A stretch of DNA of 40,861 bases from Reclinomonas americana ATCC 50394 (taxonomy: Eukaryota > Jakobida > Jakobea > Jakobida), in assembly GCA_048213135.1 (NCBI GenBank), contig PS015309.1, forward strand, positions 1-40,861. Reading direction: 5' to 3'. The notes beneath the pieces are model-generated. The model was not told where the DNA came from and made no database searches. It saw nothing but the letters and a program-made list of their open reading frames with translations. The translations under genes and the position numbers were made by a program. Of this stretch, positions 31,901 through 40,861 are shown in pieces. Position 1 is the first letter of the stretch; each line of letters begins with the position of its first letter.

Positions 31901-34869
31901 GAACATACAGAACCTCGTGTGGCTTCCCGTCGCGTGGTTCGTGCGATCCGCTGGCCACCGCCTCAAGCTCGTCGCAGTGCATTTGTGCGGGAAACTACAC
32001 CGGTCGTGACTGTGGCTGCGATGCGGCTGCTGACTGCGGTATTGCGAATGGTCGCGGAGAGTGCGACGCCAGTGGTGTGAACGGCAAGTGCGCGTGCCAC
32101 GGAGGATTTGGTGGCCAGAACTGTGCCTGCACCGAGTCTGTGTGCGGTGCCGACAGCGGGCGAGGCAAGTGCAACCCGACCGCCACAGACGGCTCGTGTG
32201 CCTGCATGGCTCCGTGGACTGGCCTCGACTGTGCGTGCAACATGGCCTCGGACTGCGGCGTCGGCGATGGTGAGCGTGACTGCAAGGGACAGCGCTGCGC
32301 GCTTGTGAGAAACTGACAGCTAGTGGTCTCTTGCAGATCGCGGGCGCTGCAACACTGCAAGCACCGAAGGCCGATGCATCTGCAACAGTGGTTTTGGTGG
32401 CCGTCAGTGCGACTGTCTGCATTCTTCGTGCAATCAGCCGAACGGCATGTGCGATCCGGAGTCGTTCACCGGTGCCTGCCTTTGCAATTCACCTTGGTGC
32501 GTCACGCAACAACGGTCCGTCGTGTACCATGCACTTGCAGTGCACTCACTCGCACGCATATTGTTACAGGACTGGTGCCGACTGCTTGTGTGACTCTAAG
32601 TCATTCTGCAACGTCAGCAGTGGCCAGGTACGGCACCAAAGAATAGACACGAGCAACTATTTGTGCAGAGGAGCTGTTGCTGATTGACGAGAGTGCTGCT
32701 ACACCCAGGGTTCGTGTGCAACGAACGGCACGCACGGAAGCTGCACATGTGCTGCCGGTTGGCTCGGCGCCACCTGCTCCGACGTGTGCGACTCGGACAC
32801 GTACTGCTCGGGTCGCGGAACGTGTGGTGCGAACTCCACGTGCACGTGCAACGCGTCGTGGACCGGCAACGCCACATGTTCAGAGTGCACGCCCGGCATG
32901 TACGGAGCCAGTTGTGATGAGTCATGCGCAGTGTGCGACACTGCTGGCACAGAGCGGTGCTCCGACGGCACTGCTGGAACCGGTTGCGTGTGTCGTGCCA
33001 CATTTACAGCGGCGACGTGCGACACTTGCGTGGCGGGTAGCTTTGGTGTCTCTTGCACACCGTGCGCGTCGTGTGTGGCCAGCAACACCACCAGCTGCGA
33101 CAGCGGGCGCACTGGGCGGGGCTGCCAGTGCAAGACTGGCGCCGCTGGTCCGCTGTGCCAACACACCGACATTGCCACGTGCAACGGCCGTGGTGCGGCG
33201 CAGGCCGACGGCTCGTGCATCTGCTCGGGTAACTTTGCTGGTGCCTCCTGCACCGAGTGTGCCAAGGGCTACTTTGGCGCCAACTGCAACAGCGCTTGTG
33301 TCACATGGTCTGTTGGCAGTGGCGACGCATGTATGTAGTTGACGTCGCACTCATATCCTCCACCACCACAGCGCGCTAAACAACACACTCCAGTGCGAGG
33401 ACGGCATCAGTGGCCGTGGATGTGTGTGCCAGGCAGGCACAGCCGGATCTCGGTGCCAGTACACGGATGCGCAGACTTGCAGCGGTCATGGCGTGGCACA
33501 GGCTGATGGTTCGTGTCGGTGCGACTCACGCTGGCAGGGTGCCGCGTGCTCGGAGTGTGCCGTCGGCTACTTTGGCGCCGACTGCTCCAGTTCATGTGCC
33601 TTGTGGTGCGCTTCGTGTGTTCTTCCTCCTTTGCTTTCGTGTTCACACAATTTTTGCCAACGCCACGTCCCTGTTCTCCTTCTCCAGCACGGCCGAAAAC
33701 ACGGCATCATGCAGTTCGGGTCTTACCGGCACCGGCTGCATCTGCAACGCCGGCGCCGTCGGTTCGCTGTGCGAATTCTCCGACGCGGTGACGTGCTCTG
33801 GACACGGCACAGCGCAGACCAATGGCACTTGCCTGTGTGCGACGCCCTGGAGTGGTACTGCGGCCGACTGTTCCAAGTGCGCCGCTGGTCTCTTTGGCAA
33901 GACTTGCACCGATTCGTGCACCTCGTGTTTCGCCAACGGCACCACGTCGTGCCTCTCCGGCACCACTGGCTCGTGCGTGTGTCGCACTGGGTTTGCCGGC
34001 AAGTTCTGCGACGATTGCACCACTGGCCGCTTCGGCAGCGACTGCTCTGGCAGTTGCAGCGCATGGTAAGTGAGAGAGAGAGAGAGAGACTGTCGACACC
34101 CACGTGATGTGATGCTTACGCCCTTGCACACAAACGCACACACACACACAGCAACACGGAAAACAGTACAACGTGCGACTCGGGTCGTGCTGGCGGTTGC
34201 CGCTGCCGCAGCGGCACTGCCGGCCCTCTGTGTCAGTATTCGAACGAAAGCACGTGCTCAGGGCACGGAGTGGCGCAATACGATGGCTCATGCATCTGCG
34301 ATGCGGCGTGGAACGGCAATGCGTCGTGTAGCGAGTGCACCGTCGGCTTCTTTGGTAGCACGTGCCAGAACAAGTGCTCACAGTGCGACAGCACCGGAAC
34401 TGCATCCTGTGCGTCGGGCACGTCAGCAACAGCCGGCTGCAAGTGCGCTACGGGCTTTGCTGGCCTCCTGTGCAGCGACTGCGCGGCTGGCCGCTTCGGG
34501 GCACAGTGCCAGAGTCGTTGCGCCGATTGTGAAGCGCAGGGTACGCAGTCGTGTTCCGCGGGTCGCCAAGGCTCCGGGTGCGTGTGCAAGGCCAACGTAT
34601 TCGGCGCCAGCTGCGATCAGTGCGCCCCGACACAGCCGCTGTCGTGCACCTCGGCCAACAACGGCTCATGCAATCCAGCCACCAACAAGTGCGACTGCTA
34701 CCCGGGAGTCGGCGGTGCATTCTGCCAGTGTCGTCCGGTCGAGACCTGCAACGGCAAGGGCGTGTGTGCTATTGACGGCTCATGCGTCTGCCACTTCCCG
34801 TACGCCGGCGCCAACTGCACGGATTGTCTGCCAGGGTACAGTGGTCCCAGTTGCACCAAGGTGCAATAA
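28979..34869 (+). CDS. Secreted EGF-like repeat array protein, 1637 aa
   Basis: Fourteen exons: 28979-29069, 29152-29754, 29828-29900, 29978-30355, 30425-31051, 31128-31337, 31396-31821, 31911-32269, 32337-32496, 32570-32627, 32709-33307, 33372-33605, 33688-34065 and 34152-34869. They total 4914 nt in frame. The start gives a signal peptide (VVLLPVLLLLLCASAV). Residues up to about 200 form a beta-rich, Cys-poor domain I cannot name. Then come roughly 30 six- to eight-Cys EGF-like units. The first part has CSGNGTCNADGTCTC and FGGKDCSC style repeats. After about 32.8 kb they alternate with laminin-type units (TGRGCQCKTGAAGPLCQ, CSECTVGFFGSTC), resembling MEGF/SREC/stabilin ectodomains. There is no C-terminal membrane segment; the protein ends PGYSGPSCTKVQ, so it is probably secreted. 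Ligand and role are unknown; adhesion or matrix is the usual inference. Confidence 0.9.
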
Positions 34870-35093
34870 TAGGAGGAGAGAGGGATACGATTTGTTAAGC
34901 GTTTATAGAGAGGGACTGACTGATAAGTGACGATGATGGAGACCATCTGTGTATGTTATTACGCAATGGTGGACAGATAGAAGTAGTAGTAGATAGATAG
35001 ACAGATAGATGAATGATATGTAGGGTTTTTGATCAAGTGTACCATTTTGTCAACAAACAAAGTCAATAATCATCTACGTGTTGTTTTTCATTT
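34870..35093. other. Convergent 3' intergenic region with GATA repeat
   Basis: Between the stop codons of the EGF-array gene and the flippase. It contains an imperfect AGAT/GATA tetranucleotide tract at about 34975-35012. AT-richer than its surroundings, as expected for two 3' UTRs. Confidence 0.6.
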
Positions 35094-38000
35094 TTAAGCG
35101 TTGGCAAGTTTCATGTGCACCGGTGGATCGCACTTGCGCTTGATAAACTGACCAATGTACACCGGCAAGCACGAGCAAAGGGTGATGAGGCACACCTTGA
35201 GCCAGAACGTGGCCGTCAACACAAAGGCCAGATCTGTGGAGAGAGAGAGAACGATTAGTTGGCGGCACAGCACGCAACACACGCACGGCTACGCACTCAC
35301 CAAACTCAGACGGCAGTGCCAAGAACGACGAGAGGTAGAGCACGAGCGAGAAGACCACGGCGTACACATTCCACATCTGAATCTTGTGCAACTCGAACGC
35401 CACCATCAGCATCTCGGTGAGGATGAGGGCGGTAAAGGTGATGGAAACAACGTTGAGGAAGGAGTTCTCAAACAGCGCAATGGCCAGCAGCATAATCACG
35501 CCGCCTTGGTAGACGCTGAGCAGGAACCAGATGAGGAAGGTCTTCATCGATAATGTGCGACCCTACAACGTCGACACGCCACACAGTCAGTGACAGTGAT
35601 GCCGCAACACTCACACGTGCGTGCGTGCACACCTTCAACAACTCGCGATACAACTCGGGGTACGTGAGCGCGACATCGGCAGTGACATCCTCATCCAGCA
35701 CCAGTGAGAAGACAGGGAACATGGTGTACAGTGTGGCGTACCTATGTGTGACAAGAGGGGAGGAAGAGGTAAGCGTCACCGAGATGACGCAGTGGGGAGA
35801 GATGACTAACCCAACAGCCAGCCAGCCGGCGTAGATTGGCAGTGGTGAAAAGTAAAACAGCGCGGAAAAGAGCGCTTGGATGATCGAGATGATGAGGCCG
35901 CGGTGAATCACAAACTGCGCCAGTCGAGCACTCCGATTGTATGAGTTGCGCCCGTGCCAGACTGCGATCGCATGAGCAAGAAAAACGCGTGTCGCACAAT
36001 GCACATTAACTCGTGGAGGACGCAACACAGGAGACGAGTAATGTGTGAAAACTGTGTGATTGAAAAATCGGCGGCCAGCGACGCCTGCTTGCCCTCCTTG
36101 CCCTCAATGCCAATGCCAACATCGGCTGCGTTTCGCGAACAAGCAACATATCAGTGGCCCGCACAAACACGTAGGCAGGCCGAGGAGGCGATTTGCACGC
36201 TTTGTTACCTGATTGAATCATGGCTACGTCGTTGCCACCGTCGCCGACTGAACACGCACGAGCACCAGTGATGCGTCGAATCAAGTGGACCACCAAGGCC
36301 TGTGCGTGGAGTGTCAGGCATAGCCCGGCAACTTGCTGCACGGCTGCAACGCGTTGCGTACCTTTTGTGTCGGAGAACAGCGACAGCATACGACTGCTGG
36401 CGCGCGACATGCCAACTCGGCAAAGCGTTGGCGCACACTCTCCGACAAGCAGAATCCGAGTGTCAATCCATCGACCACAATCACAGTCTCCGTGGTGGCA
36501 TCCTCGCCACGCCCTCGCACACCCGTGGAATCGACTGCGAGAGATAAGTCAGCGCGCAGAGAGCAGCACAAGTCACTGCGCGCAACACTGTGCAACGCAA
36601 CACTGCAAGTGGCCGCGACCACCCATCATGCCGGCCAGACGATCCAACTCCAAGTTGGTGGTGGTGATGTCCGAGGCCTGCCGAAAAGCAATGATTACAC
36701 GTGCAGGTGTTGTGGCGTGCATGCAACACACTTTGCAAACCATGAGCTTGAAGATAATGTGGGTGCGAGAAAACAGTCGGGCACTTCGCGCAATGCAAAT
36801 AGCAGTTTCCACCTTGTCGCCCGTCAGCATCCACACCTTGATGCCCGCATTGCGGAAGTTCTCCAACGACGCCTGCACCTCATCCTGCACGGCACACGCC
36901 CAGCAGGTGAGCTGCAAGATAGATACACGATTCTCCACCACCTCATACACACACACACCTGCAACTTGTCCTCCACACCAGTGACGCCAATTAACGTGAG
37001 ACCGCGTTCCAGGTAGTGCTCCAGAACCTCTCGCACGCGACCAGCCCGGTTCTGCAACCACAACGACGACGACGACGACGACACGTTAGGGTGGGAAGTC
37101 GGTGGCGGAGCACGCGAAATGGTACAAACCTCGATCGCTGCCTTGGCGTCGTTGTGCTGCAACGTAAACTCCTGGAACTCGTCCTCGGTCAAGTACCGGT
37201 ACGCAAACACCAGTGTGCGCAGGCCTTCACGTGCCATATTGTCGCACTCCTCCACGAGCCAGTCGCTGGTCAGCATTTTGCTCATGACCGCATCCGCACT
37301 GATGCGCGACGCGTCAACAACATGTTGCTTCGTCGCCACACACGCAAGAGAGAGAGAGAGAGACGCACCCTTTGATGTAAAACACAATCTGACCCGTCTC
37401 CCTCGATCGCACAATGATGCCCATGCGTTTCGTCTCCGACGTGAACGGGAACACATTCAACACTTCGTATTCCTCCGCGACACCGGTGGGCGTCCGAAGC
37501 GTGATGGTGCTCAGCGAGCGATCCTCCAGCACCAGTTGCACACTCTCCGTGAACTAAGTGCGGGCAAGTCGATGTTTCAGCGACGCTGACATGCAATCAT
37601 GGAGCGGAAATACACACCTGCACGAGAGCAACTTCGTCGGGCGACGACGCCTGGTAAGTGTGCTTCCCGTTCTCGACCACCGGCGTCACATTGTGACACA
37701 GTGCAATGGCGCGCACCGCCATGGTCACGCGCGCCACGTCCTCATCGCCGAGTGCCAGACCGTTGGCAGCAGACGCTCGCGGCACAGTGGAGCGGCTCAT
37801 CAGCGACGAACCTTGCACACGCATTCGCATGAGCACGCTGCTGCGATCGAAAAGCACGACGCACACGACGCAACTTGACTCGCTGTGTGGCAGGTGCACG
37901 CCAATAGAGTCGACGTCGAGCAGACCGCTGCCGGATGCGGAGCCTTGCGGCGATGCCGCATCGGCGACGGATGAGGTCGGCGACATGACATGCGCGCCGT

Positions 38001-40721
38001 ACCAGCCGGCTACCGCTCGCGCCACATCACTCATGGTCTCCTTGGAGAATGAGAGCACGCCCAGATGCAACTTTTTGAACACCATCTCTGAACCGAGTGC
38101 GACCCACCAAGATGAGTACGAGGCGATGTGACATGCACAACACACGCCACTGCCGATTCGCACCGTTTCTTGTCAAGGTGCCGGTCTTGTCGGTGAAGAT
38201 GTATTGCACGCGCCCCAGCTCCTCCGGGATGTTGCTGTTGCGTACAATGGTGCCGGGTATGGCCTTGTCGCGCACAATTTGCACCGAGTAGAGCGTCTTG
38301 CCCATGTCGAGGTTGACACGCAACGAAATGGGAATAATGGAGGAGAACAGGAGGGTGAAGCGGAACATGTAGATGATCCACGGCCCGTGCAAGCCCTTGA
38401 GCAGGACCAGCACAATGGCCAGCACCACAAGAATGCAAAACAGCAGCTGCACTGGGGAGGTGAGTGGAGTTGCACGCACACGCACGCACGCACACACATG
38501 CACAAAAGTACGCACCTTGGACAGGAAATTAATCTCCATGTCCAACAGGCCGGTCTTGGACTTGGGCACCGATGCATTCATGGCGGCTCGCGTCTCGCGA
38601 CCAGTATAAATCACCAGGCCAACCACAGTTCCGCTGGCGACCACAGTGTCGGCCCACAGCGTGTTCTCCACACCCAGCGACTCGACAACTTTTTGTGCCG
38701 TCTGCGATCAGAAAAGCGAGAGAGCAAAAGAGAGTGAGCACTCAATGAGGGTGTGTGTATGTGTGTGACGCACGCGACGCGCGGGAGAGACCTCAAACGC
38801 CGACGGATCACCGCCGAGACCAGTGTAGTGCGTACACCGCCCGATAAATTCGTAAATGTCCTTGCGCGGCGCCTCCGAGTACACTGTGGCATCGAGCGAC
38901 AGCAGGTCGCCCGGGCTCGGTAACCTCTGCGTCAATCGCACCGCATGCCTGCGAGGGACGGCCTCCGCATGAACGACACGATCGCGGGGATAAACAGGAG
39001 GGGCCACACACCTGAGTTTCCAGTCGGTTTCACCATCGAGTTGGTCTGTGCGGATGAAGGAGGCGCCCGACTTTTCAGTCGTCTGCATGAGGATGCAGTC
39101 GGCGGGCACTCGCTGATTCGTGTGTATGCGGATAAAGTCGCCGACTCGTACTTCGCGCCGCTCAATGGTCTCGAAACCGCGCAACGTCAAGCGTTCCACA
39201 CGCTCGCGGTTGGCTTCGCGGTCGCGCCTCCACCGCTTGATGTCGTCCACCGCCTCCTTGATCAGCGTCACTGTCAACACAAACGCCAGCGGCGCAATGT
39301 AGGAGAACAGGAAACCTGCGTGAATGGAAGTAAGTCGATCTACGGCAACACCATCACCAAACACCGACCACTCACGCACCGACTTTGAGTGGCGGAAAGA
39401 ACTGAGTCAGGGCGACGATCAAAAAGTAGAGGTTGAAGAAGAAGCGGAACTGCTCGTAGAGCACGAGCGGGATGAAGGTGACGGGGTTGTACTTGTTGTT
39501 CTTGGTGACGTTGGGGCAGTAGACTGGGATGCGCGTCGATTTCTGCGATGCACCGGCCGCCAACGACGACGCCGCCGACGAAGTTCGCATCACCAGTTCC
39601 AGCTGTGGATTGAAGTAGAGGGTGCGCGGCATGTAGCGCTTCACAGTCTTGCATCCGCAACTCTTCTTCACGTAGTGCCAGCAGCGACGGCACGAACGCT
39701 TCATGCGACGCCAGCACGACGGCATCGAGGTGGCCGCCGAGTGCCGCTGCTTGTGCCGGCTGGAGACCATGAGGCTGTCGCCTGCACGATCGTCGTCGCT
39801 GTCGCTGCCGCGTACCGACGCATTGTAGTCGTCATCTTCATCGTCGTCATCGTCATCGTCAAAGCTCAGGCGACCGCCACTGCCGCCTCCGCCACCGCCG
39901 CCACCGCCGCCGCCGCCTCGCGCCACCAGTGGCTCGTTCACTGAGATGTCTGATCAGAGAAACCACACAACACACACAAGAGTGGATGGATACACACTCG
40001 CGGAGGGTGGAAGGTGGTGTTTGGCAGAAAAACTAAAGAGCATTCGTTACCTGATGATGAATTGGCCGGCTCGGTGTCACGCGACGGCGTGTTGGGGTTG
40101 ATGGACATCACCGGTGACACTGGCACCTCCACGGTCGTCGAGTGCGTGCTCAAGCCTGCGCACGCAAACACACACACACACACGCGCACACATGTCACGC
40201 ACATGAACGAATTTGTAGATTCTTGCAACAGCGCGCAGACCTTGCGCGGCCAGACGACGATCAGCGCCGCCGAGGCCCCTCGCCGCCAACTCAAACAACT
40301 GGCCTCGCAAGTGACTCGACGAGGGCGTCGGTGGTCCACTCGTGGCAAACACGCCGCGACGAAACACCTCGCTGCCAAATCGCGCCGCGGGTGCACCCGT
40401 CGTTGTCGTTGTCGTCGTCGTCGTTGTTGTCGTCGTCGTCGTCGTTGTTTGCAATGGCTGACCGGGCGGTGTGGTGGGCGAGATGCTCCCGTCGGTGGTG
40501 AGGAGTGGAGTCGCACGGCCTCCACCGCCAATGCGAATGCGCGGCAGCGCGGTTGCTGCTGCTGCTGCTGTCGTCGCCGTCTGCGTTGTTGTTGTGTTGG
40601 CGGCGCCAATCGCCCGCGCGAACTCGTCGTCTGAGTCGCTGGCGGCGGCGCCAGGCACGCCGGTGCGATTGCGCAGGATGAGCTGCCGGCGTGGGCCCGC
40701 CTCGTCTGCCGCTCGACGCAT
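35094..40721 (-). CDS. ATP9A/NEO1-like: P4-ATPase of the ATP9/Neo1 class (phospholipid flippase), 1429 aa
   Basis: Twenty exons, joined by phase-consistent introns, total 4290 nt from ATG 40721 to TAA 35094. Motifs in order: [39 protein letters not shown] (about residue 495), the TM4 signature [24 protein letters not shown] (catalytic Asp, about 700), [19 protein letters not shown], the TGDKVETA motif, [11 protein letters not shown] (about 1175), [24 protein letters not shown], and ten predicted membrane helices. LRVNLDMGK after PIS is typical of Neo1/ATP9 flippases, which act in Golgi/endosomes without a CDC50 subunit. The N-terminal about 300 residues are extra: Thr, Gly and Asp homopolymer tracts, basic clusters and Cys/Trp residues. 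A further 5' exon is possible, since CCACAG just before 40721 looks like an acceptor. Donors at 36601 and 36026 are GTTGCG. Confidence 0.95.
39840..39920. repeat. Asp- and Gly-coding trinucleotide tracts in the flippase N-terminus
   Basis: On the - strand, a run of GGC/GGT codons (12 Gly) followed by GAT/GAC codons (7 consecutive Asp, then further acidic residues). Such tracts are slippage-prone and absent from the conserved P4-ATPase core. Confidence 0.85.
40400..40452. repeat. Thr-coding GTC/GTT tract in the flippase N-terminus
   Basis: Seventeen consecutive Thr codons (ACG/ACA mixtures on the - strand). The codon mix suggests an old tract, or one selected for the amino acid rather than pure slippage. 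Confidence 0.85.
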
Positions 40722-40861
40722 CGCTGTGGGATGATGAAGATTGATCGGGTGGAAAACCGAGTGAAAAAAATGGCAGTCTTGCTCTCCTGTGCCCCTCCCT
40801 GGGCGTGCGATTCACCGTGAATGGTTTTCGGTGAGGGAGCAAGAATAGAGAGAAGAGGTAG
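40722..40861. other. Upstream region of the flippase
   Basis: No coding sequence recognised. A CCACAG directly before the proposed ATG and a GTGAAT near 40818 (both on the - strand) could bound a 5' intron, which would place the true start or 5' UTR exon further right. Confidence 0.35.

Noticed and set aside
1-40861. tRNA, rRNA, CRISPR arrays, insertion sequences or transposons
   Set aside because: No cloverleaf, regularly spaced repeats, transposase motifs or terminal inverted repeats were recognised by eye; a dedicated scan was not possible.

Overview
The window is protist-like nuclear DNA: GC-rich and gene-dense, with many short (about 55-120 nt) spliceosomal GT-AG introns and no bacterial operon features. 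All ten genes are split. Exon chains were rebuilt by hand from splice signals, reading-frame continuity and family homology; seven of them close in frame from the proposed start to the stop. The organism cannot be named from this sequence. The gene mix (CLPTM1, EDC4/Ge-1, an ATP9/Neo1-type flippase, SURNod19, long EGF arrays) fits a free-living unicellular eukaryote.

Layout, left to right. (1) + strand, 1-4668: a secreted/type I membrane protein with two tandem SURNod19 domains; its 5' end is unresolved. (2) - strand, 4857-7714: a 736-residue coiled-coil protein. (3) + strand, 8299-9159: a small protein with a C-terminal coiled coil. (4) + strand, 9493-10281: a THEP1-type NTPase. (5) - strand, 10430 to about 14.5 kb: EDC4/Ge-1, the mRNA-decapping scaffold, interrupted by a 298-N gap. 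(6) + strand, 14803-17577: a CLPTM1-family membrane protein. (7) - strand, 17682-27403: a very large modular beta-repeat fibre protein ending in an S74 (endosialidase/MYRF-type) self-cleaving intramolecular chaperone. (8) - strand, 27591-28664: a conserved protein with an NPPY methyltransferase-like motif. (9) + strand, 28979-34869: a secreted protein with a long EGF-like repeat array. (10) - strand, 35094-40721: a P4-ATPase of the ATP9/Neo1 class.

The genes share no single pathway. Three encode secretory-pathway membrane proteins or lipid-handling candidates (CLPTM1, flippase, SURNod19), two are probable surface or extracellular repeat proteins (S74 fibre, EGF array), and one is cytoplasmic RNA decay (EDC4). 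Neighbours are mostly divergent or convergent with 100-600 bp between them.

Two observations stand out. First, an intron-rich eukaryotic gene encodes a phage-tail-spike-like fibre with an intact S74 Ser-Lys dyad. Second, at least 30 introns across eight genes begin GTTGCGT or a close variant, as if one T had been inserted into the common GTGCGT donor. Duplicated exons in gene 1 show the two donor forms replacing each other at homologous intron positions.
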